Shown here one piece after another: positions 11,247 to 23,545 of a stretch of 64,000 nt of DNA. The notes under the pieces are model-generated. The model saw nothing but the letters and a program-made list of their open reading frames with translations, was not told the origin of the DNA and did not search any database. Every line of letters begins with the position of its first letter. The first letter of the stretch is position 1. The translations under genes were made by a program, and so were the position numbers. This stretch comes from Alloteropsis semialata (taxonomy: Eukaryota > Streptophyta > Magnoliopsida > Poales > Poaceae), in contig CM014273.1 of assembly GCA_004135705.1 (NCBI GenBank), positions 7,800,750 through 7,864,749 of the forward strand, in the 5' to 3' direction.

Positions 11247-12246
11247 NNNNNNNNNNNNNNNNNNNNNNNNNNNNNNNNNNNNNNNNNNNNNNNNNNNNNN
11301 NNNNNNNNNNNNNNNNNNNNNNNNNNNNNNNNNNNNNNNNNNNNNNNNNNNNNNNNNNNNNNNNNNNNNNNNNNNNNNNNNNNNNNNNNNNNNNNNNNNN
11401 NNNNNNNNNNNNNNNNNNNNNNNNNNNNNNNNNNNNNNNNNNNNNNNNNNNNNNNNNNNNNNNNNNNNNNNNNNNNNNNNNNNNNNNNNNNNNNNNNNNN
11501 NNNNNNNNNNNNNNNNNNNNNNNNNNNNNNNNNNNNNNNNNNNNNNNNNNNNNNNNNNNNNNNNNNNNNNNNNNNNNNNNNNNNNNNNNNNNNNNNNNNN
11601 NNNNNNNNNNNNNNNNNNNNNNNNNNNNNNNNNNNNNNNNNNNNNNNNNNNNNNNNNNNNNNNNNNNNNNNNNNNNNNNNNNNNNNNNNNNNNNNNNNNN
11701 NNNNNNNNNNNNNNNNNNNNNNNNNNNNNNNNNNNNNNNNNNNNNNNNNNNNNNNNNNNNNNNNNNNNNNNNNNNNNNNNNNNNNNNNNNNNNNNNNNNN
11801 NNNNNNNNNNNNNNNNNNNNNNNNNNNNNNNNNNNNNNNNNNNNNNNNNNNNNNNNNNNNNNNNNNNNNNNNNNNNNNNNNNNNNNNNNNNNNNNNNNNN
11901 NNNNNNNNNNNNNNNNNNNNNNNNNNNNNNNNNNNNNNNNNNNNNNNNNNNNNNNNNNNNNNNNNNNNNNNNNNNNNNNNNNNNNNNNNNNNNNNNNNNN
12001 NNNNNNNNNNNNNNNNNNNNNNNNNNNNNNNNNNNNNNNNNNNNNNNNNNNNNNNNNNNNNNNNNNNNNNNNNNNNNNNNNNNNNNNNNNNNNNNNNNNN
12101 NNNNNNNNNNNNNNNNNNNNNNNNNNNNNNNNNNNNNNNNNNNNNNNNNNNNNNNNNNNNNNNNNNNNNNNNNNNNNNNNNNNNNNNNNNNNNNNNNNNN
12201 NNNNNNNNNNNNNNNNNNNNNNNNNNNNNNNNNNNNNNNNNNNNNN
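11247..12246. other. Assembly gap (1,000 N)
   Basis: Exactly 1,000 undetermined bases, so the size is nominal. Frames that run through it are artefacts. Confidence 0.99.
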
Positions 12247-12648
12247 GCTGTTGCGTGCTCCTCTGCCCCCCGCGAGCTAGTTGTGCCTTGGCGGCCAGTT
12301 GCGCTGCTCGTCCGAGTCAGTCGTCCCAGTCCCATACCAGATACCACCCCCCATCCATCCATCCTTCTCCTCTGTCCCTGCGCTGCGCCGCGCTGCCCCC
12401 CGCCTCCGCCTCCGCCTCGTCGCTTCCGTCCACTCCTCCTCCTCCCCTCTGCCTCGCCTCCCTCACGCGCGCGCGCGCGCGCATACACACGCCCCATTGC
12501 CTCTCGGATCTGGCCAAGCGGGCGGCGGCCTCTCCTCGCGTCCCCCGCGGCTGCGATCTGACCGGAGCGCTCGCGCCGGGCGGTTGGTTGAAGGGAGGGA
12601 GCGGCGAATGGTGTGATCGGCCCGTCGGGAATTGGGAGCGCGGAGGCG
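12247..12648 (+). promoter_or_regulatory. 5' leader and promoter-proximal region of the SRF gene
   Basis: GC-rich with CT-rich runs and a (GC)n tract at about 12465-12482, typical of grass 5' untranslated regions. The short frame ATG-GTG-TGA at 12608 terminates at once and could act as a minimal upstream open frame before the main ATG at 12649. The distal promoter is lost in the gap. Confidence 0.5.
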
Positions 12649-15600
12649 ATGCGGCGGGCTCCGGAGCGCGGGGCGCTCACGCTGCTGCTGCTCGCGCTGC
12701 TCGCATTGGGCGCGGCGCCCAGGCTCGCGCGCGCGGTCACCGACGCGGCCGACGGTACGTCCCTGCTCACCAGTCACCCCCTCCCTCCCCTGCTCTGCTC
12801 GCAGCGAGTTGGTTGGCTCCGTACACGCGCTTCCGCCGCGGCTGCTCGTGCGAGGCGAGGCTCTGCTGCCTGCTCGATCGTGCGCTGCTGCGAGGCTTTG
12901 CATGCGCGGTGGTGTGGGGTGGTGGGTTGTTCCGGTTTTGTCGGTGGTAGTGGGGAGGCACCGGCGGAGCAGGGGATCGGATTGATTCTCTGTCAACTGC
13001 GAAGTCCGGTGCGAATCGTGCGATGCTTTGCGCTGCTGTGCTGATGGGGAGCGGCAGTTCCCGTTGCTCTCGCCCTTTCCTTTTTTCCGCCAGCCTGGTG
13101 TTACGACGCGGCGAGATTATGTCGGTGTCGTCGCTAAAGCTGCGGTGACGAGCCAGCGCCTCTGCTTCCGCGGATCACTTCGTTCGTTCGTTCGTTTCGA
13201 CTCCGTGAGCGAGTGCTGCAGCAGAGCTCGTTCGACCGCTAAGTTTTTGTCATCGAACCCGCAATCTCGTATGTGCCGGTTAGCGCAGGGCGGCTGTAAC
13301 ACGGCGTGATTTGGATCGCTTGGTGCTTTCAGCTGGTTTTGTACCGCTCCGGCCGTCGCTGTCAGCAGGGATAACGAAAGCAACTTTTGAGGGCGTTATC
13401 GGAACGCGCTGTCGTTTGCCCGTGTCTTATCTCTCGTGACAGCAGTGACGGAAATGGACGGGCTGCTCGCATGTTGGATCTGTCGGGAGTGTAGATAGCA
13501 AGCAGGAGAATAGGATGGCTTGCTAATTGCGTTAGCAGTACTAATGGTTTCTTAATTACATTAGCGGTACAGGAGCTTTAATCATACTTGTGTTGATTGT
13601 CACATTGATGGTACCGCAAAATAGTGCACATAGTGAGGGCCCTACTCATGTTGGAATCCTAGGATGGTACTCTAATAAGTGGCAATAATGTTGATTAGTG
13701 TTGTCGACGGATAATTAGTCAATTCAGTATTGATGTGGGATCATGTTCCTGATATTATTGGGTCCATAGATGCTTTTGAAGTGCAATCTTCTTCTTGCAT
13801 ACGGAGTACACTGTTTTCAGTTCATGTGTCATGCAATGCAGACAGTTTGCAGATTTTCCAAGGGTTACTCAATGCCAATTGTTTCTTCATACCTCTGTTT
13901 TATCATATGTAGTAACTGCAATAAATGGATTGTACATTTCACTGGGATCACCAACTCTTCCTGGATGGACTGGAAATGGTGGAGACCCCTGCGGTGAACA
14001 ATGGCAGGGCATTGTGTGTACCGGCTCTGCTATTACTGGAATGTATGTCAGGATTTTTATTTTATTTCCTTTCATCTGGTAGATTTCTTTATGCTGCTTC
14101 ACCCGTATTGGCTCGCTGATTTCTAGAACAATGAATGCTGCAAACTTGGGAGGACAGCTGGGCAGTTTAGGGAACTTCAGTTCGATCATCACCATGTAAG
14201 GGCGTTAACACTGAATTTATTATTTCCTTCATTTAATATTATATCCCTCTGCCATTATCACCACCATGTTTCACTTGGAACTATAATTTTCCACTGATTA
14301 AATCTGTGCTCTCTTTGTATCCAAGGTTGAGTGCCTAACCAATTTGTTTTCTCTGTAGAAATCTTAGTAACAATAAGATTGGTGGAACCATACCAGATGA
14401 CCTCCCTATTACTTTGCAGCAATTGTACGTGTTATCGATTCTTTCTGCAATCCATTTGGTCTTTCAGATTACTCATTTCACGAAATGATCTGTGCCCCTG
14501 TTGCTGCAGTTTCCTCTCTGCTAATCAGCTCACTGGAAGCATCCCAAGCTCATTGTCGAAGCTCAAAAATTTAACAGCCATGTAATTCTCTCCTTTTCTT
14601 CCTCGGCGTTATCTTATTCATTCTAGCTTGGTCTTTAAACTTGGCTGTGTGCGGTCGCAGAGGCCGGAAACAATATCCTTTTTTCTAAAAAAGCTTGGTC
14701 TGTAAACTGTATATTGTATGATCCTTGTTTTCCCAGGTCAGTCAATGGCAACAATCTAAACGGAGACCTGCCAGATGCTTTTGATTCGCTCAATGGGCTT
14801 GTGAATTTGTAAGATGTGTGTAAATTTGTAAGATGTGCATGCCTGTGGATCATGACGGTGTCTTGATTGACTGATAATACTTTGCTTTACAGGGATATTT
14901 CTTCTAACAACCTGACTGGTGCGTTACCACCTTCGATGAAAAGCTTGGCATCTTTGACTGCATTGTAAGTTTATGTCTTTCATGGCTTTTGTTATGTTAT
15001 TTCCCTTACTTATTTTCCCAAACTTATTTCCTTCTTCATCACCTGCTCTGTGACAGGCACATGCAAGACAATCAACTGTCTGGAACCCTTGATGTCTTGC
15101 AGGATCTCCCTCTGAAAGACTTGTAATCCCTCAATCACATAGCCCTTGTCCCATTGTTGTTCTATTTGTTTGTACAGATAATTTGAATGCATTCCAATTT
15201 TTAATTATCCTCTCATTTAAATAACTATGCTTCTCTGTGGATTTTCCCCCTAAGGTATTGCAATACGATTATACGATTTGACCTCAACTTTCACTACTGA
15301 TTTCATAAAGAGTGCAATAATTCATGTGGGCTCGCTTCACTACATGTTTGATTTGAGACAATTGTCTGGTAGATTGTTATTGGCTGATCGTCAACACTCA
15401 AAAGGCTGTGCTTTTCAAAAATTTTGCCAGATTGTATGAGAAGTAAGAAACTTAATCAACTATTTCTTGTTATTCTAGAAAAAAAAATCTTTTGTTGTTG
15501 CCTCCTTATAGTATGTTCAACTGCACTTCTTTCATCTCTGGTACACTAATATCTTGAGGCAATGATTCTCAATGTTCTTTCTTCTTTAGGAAACTAATTC

Positions 15601-18600
15601 ATACTTCACTTACCATAATCTCGTAAATGAGTACTTCATCAGCACTTAGGAAGCGTTCAAAAGTTCAGCCTCTGAAAGTTACATTCACACAATGTGGCTG
15701 CTATGCTCTTGTCCTTAGACTTGAATTATTAAAACCACAAATAGCTTTTGTATTGAAAATCTTGATTCTAATTATTAATTGTTTTCTATTCCTGACTTTG
15801 AACAGGAATATAGAGAACAATCAGTTTTCTGGACCGGTGCCTGCAAGTTTATTGAACATACCGAACTTCAAGTGAGAACCCTTCTTCCTTTCACCTTTCC
15901 CTTAGTCAGCCTCATAAAAGCCTCCTCTTAATTGTCTTCACGAACATTATTTCATTTTTAAAGAAGTTGGTAATTATTGGATCACTTATGTTGTTCTGCA
16001 TGGCTTGTTAAGTGACTTATTGTATAACATTTCAGAAAGGATGGGAATCCATTCAATACCAGCATACCCCCATCTGCATCACCGCCTTCATCAATAGGAC
16101 CAGCACCAACTCCAACACCAGCAGGACCAAAACCAGCTCCAACACCAGCATTAGCACCTCCTAGTTCAAATTCAACACCAGCACCAACACCTCCATCATC
16201 TCCTTCAAGAGCTCCACCACCGTCTCAAACAACCTCAAACTCTTCTGAAGGATCAACTACCCGAGACAGCACTTCATCATCATCTAAGAAACACAGTACC
16301 TCGACACTGAAGATTGTTGGCTTTGTTCTTCTCGGAGTGGTGCTGTTCATAATTACAGTCCTTCTAGTATTATTTTGTGTATCCAAGTACGAAGAGAGAC
16401 AGTCAAGATATGATCATAATAGAAGTCAGCTGGCAAGGGTGCACCATCGGGTTGAACCCCAAATCAAACCACCTCCAGTGCAACAAAGGGATGATGTTAA
16501 AAAAGGTAAACCTATTATCCCAGCATCATATAGATTTATTTTGTTTTTGGTGCTTATGTAATATGGTTTATTTGACAGGTTCAGACGAGGCACTTGATAG
16601 GAGGGGCCATGAGCTAAGTTCGTCAGCAGCAGGTATGAACTATAAAATCCTTGGAACTAAGTGCAATCTAAGTTTTATTCACCGACATCAAATGTCTGAA
16701 AGTTCGTGTGCGTTTGTTTACAGCTCTCCCTAAGAAGTCTCCCGAAAGCCAAAAGGAGCACATCATTAATTTTGATCGAACAGATTCAGATCTTTTTTCA
16801 GTTCCTCCACCACCCCCTCCTCCACCTCCACTGCCCCCAATTGAAAGAGTTGTTGCAAATCCCATTGTTCCACCAGAAAAGAGATACAGTCCTCCACCAA
16901 GGACAAGTACCCCGACTTCTGCCAAACCGTTCTCTGTTGCATCTCTTCAGCAATATACAAATAGTTTCAGCGAGGACAATGTGATAAGAGAGAGTAGATT
17001 AGGGAAGGTGTACCTAGCTGAGCTCCCTGATGGCAAGGTATGAGCTAAGTATTGCCTGTCTTTATGAAATAGCAGTCATTATGCTCAGCATCCAGTGTAA
17101 GTATTAAGATATTATTTATTTTTTGTGTAGTTACTGGAGATTATGAAGATTGACAACGCTAATGGAAGAATATCAGTAGATGACTTCCTAGAACAGGTTG
17201 AATGTATCTCAGAGATCAAGCATCCTAACATTCTTGAGTTAGTTGGATATTGTGCTGAATATGGGCAGAGGCTACTTGTGTACAATCACTTCAGCAGAAC
17301 AACACTAGATGATGCACTTCATGATGGAGAGGACACTGAAAGTGCACTGTCATGGACAGTTCGCCTCCAGGTTGCTCTTAGTTCAGGAAAAGCCTTAGAG
17401 TAAGTGAAATTATTGTTCTGTTAACAGTATTATAATCTGCATATGGCTTTCTTTAAAACGGTTGAGCTTTCCCTTAATCCACTCTCAAATTACTTTTTCC
17501 CTGCAGGTATCTCCATGAAAACTTCCATCCTCCAATTGTGCACCAGAATTTCGAACCAGATAATGTGCTCATTGATAAAAAATTCTCAGTATGTGTTGCT
17601 GAATGTGGACTGGCAGAACTGATGCCATCAGGTTCTGTCACTCAGGTAAGCTATAATATATGATGTGGATGTTTCATGTTTTTGGAAGACCCAAAAATGG
17701 GGATAGTGCAATCATGGTTTTATTTACATATTTTCATCATGTCCTGTATGTTTGAATTTCTGGCACTGGTATTGTTCAAATAGCTCCAAATCAGAATAAC
17801 ATCTGAATCCATAGGTCTAATGGTTAACAATGAGTTATGTGGCATAACATTTGCTTGCTCGTTTCTTCAAAAACAGAAAATTTGGCTTGCTTCCCATGTT
17901 CTGCATTGTAATCAACTTAGTTATCGTATATTGCGAAATATCAGTATGTGACATGTTGCGATATCAGTATGTGACACTTCTGTCTTCTTGAAGTTCTTCA
18001 AGAAGCAGATTTTAATCATTTAGATATTCTGTTGATTATGTCAGCTAATATGCTTTATTAAAAGTCCTGGAAAATGAGTAACTGAATTTTGATGGAAGAA
18101 AAAAGATCATGTAATATATGCATCTACGACCTGAATGACCAGGACGGTGGCACTAGTGATAATATGTCCACTTCCATAGCAGCTCCTGTTACATTGAATT
18201 GAGTAACCAGATGTTGGCTTACCATATGGATCTGTGTCAGCTATTGAGTCAACTTTTTTAGAAAATGCTACATGGCCCTTTGGTTTGAAAATGGATGTGA
18301 TTAAATTCTGATTTATGTAAATGTGTTGATTACTTTATTTTGCTCATTAGTGATGCCCAGCGCTTTCCTAGTTTTATGGATTCTTTATTTGTTGTTGATA
18401 AAGTATGAAAAATGCATCTTCTTATTCTCATGGGCAGAAATTGCAAGTGCACTCACATTTGCTGTTTATTCATTCCAGCTGTCAGGTCGGATGCGTGCAT
18501 TACTGAACTACGAAGCACCTGAGTTCCAGGATTCTGGGGTCATTTCCGAACGGGGTGATGTCTACAGCTTTGGTGTAGTGATGCTAGAACTTCTTACTGG

Positions 18601-19104
18601 GCGCAAACCGTATGATAGGTAAGAGGTTATTTTGACCAGTATCTTTCTGCAGTTGTTTCAGATCTTTATGTTCGGTATGTACCAAAGAAGGAAAAAATGG
18701 CTTTCGGATTCAAATGCCTTTTTTTTTGTGATATGCGCAGTTCACGCCCGCGCCATGAGCAGCATCTTGTTAGATGGGCCAGTGCTCAGCTTCATGACAT
18801 TGAATCCCTGTCCAAGATGGTGGACCCATCTATACATGGACAATGTTCTGAGAAAGCATTGTCACGATTTGCTGACATAATCAGCCGCTGTATCCAGGTA
18901 ATTCAGTTTTGTTTTCTTACTAGTCTGCAATTACTAAGCAGCACGTATCTGATCTGAATCTTTGCAAGTGTTTTGGCGAAGGGATCATACGTCTGATCTG
19001 AATCTTTTGTATTGCAGCGGCAGCCAGAGTTCAGGCCACCAATGTCTGAAATTGTCCAAGACCTAACTAGACTTGTAAATGCCACTGGTGAGGAATCAGA
19101 GTAA
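12649..19104 (+). CDS. STRUBBELIG-receptor-family LRR receptor-like pseudokinase
   Basis: Seventeen exons give 782 residues: 12649-12754, 13913-14042, 14127-14195, 14359-14424, 14510-14581, 14737-14808, 14893-14964, 15057-15122, 15806-15871, 16036-16505, 16579-16632, 16724-17037, 17131-17399, 17507-17645, 18479-18618, 18741-18897, 19018-19104. All junctions are GT-AG and the phases close. Order: signal peptide (1 to about 29), SRF N-terminal region with the GDPCGEQWQG motif, LRRs to about 240, a Pro/Ser/Thr-rich stem, a transmembrane helix (about 331-355), a proline-rich juxtamembrane segment, and a kinase-like domain from about 490. The domain is degenerate: HRDxK is HQNFE (621-625), DFG is ECG (641-643), and the glycine loop is poor. 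Arabidopsis STRUBBELIG also signals without kinase activity, in tissue morphogenesis at the plasma membrane. The exact SRF member was not resolved. Confidence 0.93.
14625..14707 (+). mobile_element. 5'-truncated LINE tail in an SRF intron with target duplication
   Basis: About 50 bp (14641-14691) containing GTGTGCGGTCGCAGAGGCCGG and a short A-rich tail resemble the 3' end of grass LINEs. It is flanked by 16-bp direct repeats, AGCTTGGTCTTTAAAC (14625-14640) and AGCTTGGTCTGTAAAC (14692-14707), with one mismatch, as expected from target-primed reverse transcription. Confidence 0.65.
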
Positions 19105-19640
19105 CAAACAAATCATGGAGGATATACAAATACAAACCTCATGACCAAGTTGTGGTTGTAAAATTTTGGGAAGGTAATTGTTTTGCCACATTCTGAGGAG
19201 AATCTTGTGAAGATTTATTCTCCTCGGGGAGCATTCTACACTCCACATTCTGAGGAGAATCCTGTGAAGATATATTCTCCTCGGAGAGCATTCTACACTA
19301 ACTCATGTCAAATTGGAGCTTCATTTACACATGACAGGAGGGTGGAGGTGCAGCAATTTGTGCACCTGATAAAATCCATGTAATTTTTGCAGATGTGATA
19401 GTATAGCTGGATCCTGAATTCTTGTAACTAATATCCAGGAATTCGTTAAGTTGGTCACTCTAAAGCTAGCTATCCCATTCTTGTTGCGTTTTATGTCATG
19501 TTGCATCTTCTCTGAGCAGCTCGTGGATGCAAATTTTTCTATGCTTGCCTGGAGCCAAGACGTTCGATTTTCCAGATCTACCAGAATAAGCTGCGGCTGC
19601 TTCATGTTCTCCTCGCGCATGTCTTGTTGAGGTGCATGAC
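19105..19640 (+). other. 3' region of the SRF gene, with duplicated counterpart downstream
   Basis: Sequence after the stop codon is recognisably homologous to 39750-40300, so the SRF duplication includes 3' flanking DNA. At 19186-19299 a 57-bp unit is present twice in tandem; each unit holds an inverted pair GAGGAGAAT / ATTCTCCTC. The downstream paralogous region has only one degenerate unit. Confidence 0.65.
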
Positions 19641-21474
19641 GCAGCCGCAGCTTATCTGGTGCACCAGAAGCAGCACCAGAAGATTAAGGCTGCTTCAGGT
19701 TCAGGTTGCTTCAGGCAAGCATCTGATGCACCGTGCATCTGGTGGCTGGTGCTGCTTCTGAGTCTAGCACTCTAGCCTGCCCGCCGCACCTTGGGCCGCC
19801 GCTCCTGCGCGCGATGGCATCGTGAAATGTTAAAGTAGTGACAGATATAAAATTTCCAAAGTGCGAGGAAATATGAAGAAAAAGATATTGGGCCATGGAG
19901 CCGCCGGCTGATCCTTGACAACATGGGCCCAACTTATGGGCTGCCCGAAATTGACCCAAATAATGAAGTCCGACGATGCAAATGGGAGAAGTGTCAGTGT
20001 CCCTGCTTCCCTAATCAAGTCAACCCTGGGTGACCTGTGTCCCCTACTCCCCCGTTAGCCTTTGGTTGTGTCATCACTAGGAATCCTCCTCAACATATGT
20101 TAACTGAGGTGCCATTGAGTTCACATTACTAACAGTTGCGTGCTTCTGTTGATTGTGAAGCTGTGGCTTGATCTTCTCCGGTTCTACCGATATCTCTACC
20201 GGCGGATCTAGGTTGTGCCTCTGAACTCAATTTCTTTTCTTTCCAATGGTAAACGTGTTTTTCTTCCCTTTACTTCAGCGGATCTATGTTTGTTTTTCCA
20301 ATCGTTGGTGGCGCGGATACCTGACCTTTGATCAAGGACCGGGGCGACCGGAATTGGAAGGAGCTCCCGTTAGTGCTTCCTTTATTTTCTGTTTGCTTCC
20401 TTGGTTCAACTGCTGTGCTAATTTAGTTCGCCTGAGACCACTTTCGTCCCCGCCCTGTACTGCATCCATGTAATGATCTCGTGCTTCTTCCGTTACTTCT
20501 TCTACCAACTACCGTAGCTGAAGAAGGGCGATAGCAGGCCCGGCGAGTTTTCGCCTTCGCCCAGCGACTACCTGTTCATTTCTACCGAGCCCTCCTGGTC
20601 GGGGTTGAACTCAATTCCTTTCTTTCCTCATCATTTCCAATTGAAATTTCTGGTAAGTGTGAGTATTTCCAATCCAATTGTTAGCAAGATAAAATTTGTT
20701 GCTCCAAACAGTCCAAGCACACTTGCCCTTTGATTTCACACCCTATTTTGTTGCACAAAACAAAACAGTATACATGGACATTGCTAAGGATGTTGACAAG
20801 ATTGTTTCAGATTCTGCTGACAACCTCTTGCTACTGTACACCTAAGTTTGATGGACCTTTTCCTGTTACCCGAGGGGTTCAGATGTAAATCTCAGATTTA
20901 CGAGATTTACATGATACATAAATATTCTGTGCACAAAGTATATTCTTATCATAGATGGTTCTTTCTAATATGTTGAAAAAAAATCAGATTAGTAGCATGG
21001 TAAGAATGGAAAGTCCAGTCAAATAAATTGCAGTTATTCTCAAATGCCATATGAAACTTCAAACAAAGTGAAAATATGTGAAAGCGGAATTCATATTTGC
21101 GAAGACGAGGAGTGAACTGAGTGAAACAGTAGCAGTATATGTCATGTAAATTCTACCAATAGTTGTGTTACAGTTGAAGCGTTTGAATCGCCACCTGTAG
21201 CAAAGAAACAGCATGTGTATATGATGAATGCAGAACACTTTTATTTCTTTCTTTATTTATTGTCTGGTTCAGCGTACCACGGTTCTAATTGCTAACCCAA
21301 TACGCTGTTCTTGCCTTCTGGTTACAGTCGTCTAAAGATTGATCATTTCTGCAAATCAATTTCCATGTTCGCGATCATATTTTTCTTATTTGGTCTTTCC
21401 TGATCTCTTAACACTCATCAGCCTTGTAATCAATTTGGCTCTTGTTTGAAGGGAACAGTCATTCATGATTACAA
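19641..21474. other. Intergenic region and probable leader of the receptor kinase pseudogene
   Basis: No protein domain is recognised. CT-rich patches and a donor-like TTTCTG|GTAAGTG near 20651 suggest spliced 5' leader exons for the kinase that starts at 21475, but exon limits cannot be set. Confidence 0.4.
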
Positions 21475-21831
21475 ATGGATTACGAAGCTAGTATGCAGAG
21501 TCTCTTGGAGCACATGCTCCTCAATGCAAGTGCAGAGCCGACAGATCTGCCAATATCCCTTCTAAAATCCATCACTAATGATTTCTCTGATGATCGGCAA
21601 ATCGGCAGAGGTGGATTTGCAGTTGTTTACAAGGTACGGGTAACAGTCAACTGCCCTTGGGATTGATCCCAACTGACTTAAAATTTAAAACTCATGTTCG
21701 TGATGACAAGGCCATGTTGTAACTGCAGGGACTACTACAGAACGGGACAGTCGCTGTGAAGAAGCTATCCCAAACACCTGACATGCATGAGAACAAATTC
21801 AACCAAGAGGTTGGTTGTCTTATGAGGGTGT

Positions 21832-22246
21832 TGTTGGCCCAGCTCTCACTACCAAAGATACACACCAAGAACTATGTGCTCTATGTCTCATAGAGCTACA
21901 TCTCATTCTCTTACAACATGAGGGGTACATGTCCTTTTATAGGACTTACAAACCGTCATATATGAGCACAACTCACCTCTAGCTAATCACTAGCTAGCAT
22001 GCTCATTTGACAACTCATTGACAACTACATAATCTAGCCAATTTGACTTTGATCTCTTAGGCTAACACACCCAAAGACAACCAAAGTACTACCTAGAAAC
22101 TTCAAGTAATCAATTCTAACTTTACTACCTAATGCTAGCTAAGCATTAGCACAAAGAACAAGTCAATTTCCTTTTGACTTGAACTCAGCCCATAGATGCA
22201 TGTAGATGCATCTACACATTTCTAGTAGTCAAGATTATTGCTAACA
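21832..22246 (-). repeat. Left (3') LTR of element A
   Basis: 415 bp with TG...CA ends. It differs from the interrupted right LTR only at ACATCTC versus ACAACTC near its start, by manual comparison. Confidence 0.9.
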
Positions 22247-22542
22247 ATTTCCCCCCTAATCTTGACTACACTCCTTGTGTGGAACACCACACCTTCTTGC
22301 CACGCGCAGCGGCCCTTCTCTTCCTTCATGTTGTGCACGTCGCTCGCAGCGCCACCGTGCCAATGTCTTCTCTTCTAGCAGCCTCGCAGTGCTGCAGTCT
22401 TCTTCCGGCACCGCAGCACCGTCTCCGTCTTCTTGTGGTCTCGCAGACCACTGCCTTCTTGTGTCACCGCAGCGACATCCTCTTTGTGATACCGCAGCAC
22501 CACCTACTCCCGTCACCGCAGCGACGGCTTCCTGCTGCATCC

Positions 22543-23400
22543 TTACAGCAGCATCGGCTCATCATCAGCCGAGTCAAGGCCTTCAGCAAGGAGCGCCTTC
22601 TCCTCTTGCTTCTTGCCTTTTCCCTTGGTAGGACACTCATATGAATGATGCCCATACTCTTTGCAGTGGTAACACTGATCCTTGCTCCTATCCATCCGGA
22701 CTTCGCCTCCACGTCCACGTCCACGACCACGACCACGTGATGACTCTCTTGTCATGAGGAGCTACTCCTCAGAGCGTGCTCCCCGTGCCTTGACGCGTTC
22801 CTTGTGCGCCTTCAAGGAGCCAATGACTTCCTCCAAGGTCATCTTCTTCAAGTCTCCAAATTGCTCGATTGCCGACGCAATATGGACGAACTTGTCAGAG
22901 ACTGCTCGCAGCAGCCTTTTGACGACTTGCGCCTCCTCAATCTTCTCTCCAAGTCCTCGGACCTGCCCAACAAGAAGCATTACCTTTGCCGCAAAGTCAT
23001 CAACCGACTCTTCATTCCCCATGCAAAGGTTCTCCAGCTCCCACCGCAGTGTCTGGACCTTCGCCTCCTTGGCCCGCTCTGCCCCCATATGCATGGAGCA
23101 CAGTGCTGTCCATATCTCGAATGCGGACTCCTTCTCAGCAACTTGCATGAGCATCTCATCTCCAAGCCCCATGGAAATGATTGCCATGGCCATGCTGTCC
23201 TTCTTATCATCACTGACGCGCTTCTTGACACTGGGATCAACCACATCCCACACACCTTGAGCACGCATCAGCAGCTTCATCCTTACGGCCCAAGCGCCGT
23301 AGTTCGTCTTGTTCAGCACCGGAACCTGGAGGGACACCTTCCCTGGTACCTTGGTCGCGCCCTCGCTGCTCGATCCATCTCCTGGCATGATCTTCGGCAT
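22543..23400 (-). pseudogene. Copia gag of element A (nonsense-interrupted)
   Basis: The minus-strand frame 23400-22762 encodes a Copia gag: an N-terminal KTNYGAWAVRMKLLM segment and a UBN2-type helical region with the ESVDDFAAKV motif. It stops at a TAG (22762-22764), and the same frame continues at 22755-22543 with an RGRGRG basic stretch and a CCHC zinc knuckle (CYHCKEYGHHSYEC). The stop is therefore a single nonsense codon, probably CAG to TAG. Gag packages the element RNA in cytoplasmic particles. No pol domain follows; the next 300 bp toward the LTR are not recognisable. Confidence 0.85.
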
Positions 23401-23545
23401 CTCACCAACCTAAGCTCTGATACCAATTGTTGGCCCAGCTCTCACTACCAAAGATACACACCAAGAACTATGTGCTCTATGTCTCATAGAGCTACAACTC
23501 ATTCTCTTACAACATGAGGGGTACATGTCCTTTTATAGGACTTAC

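Noticed and set aside
11136..12950. Very long open frames across the gaps (also 42228-43431 and 56480-57741)
   Set aside because: Their length comes from N bases, which contain no stop codons.
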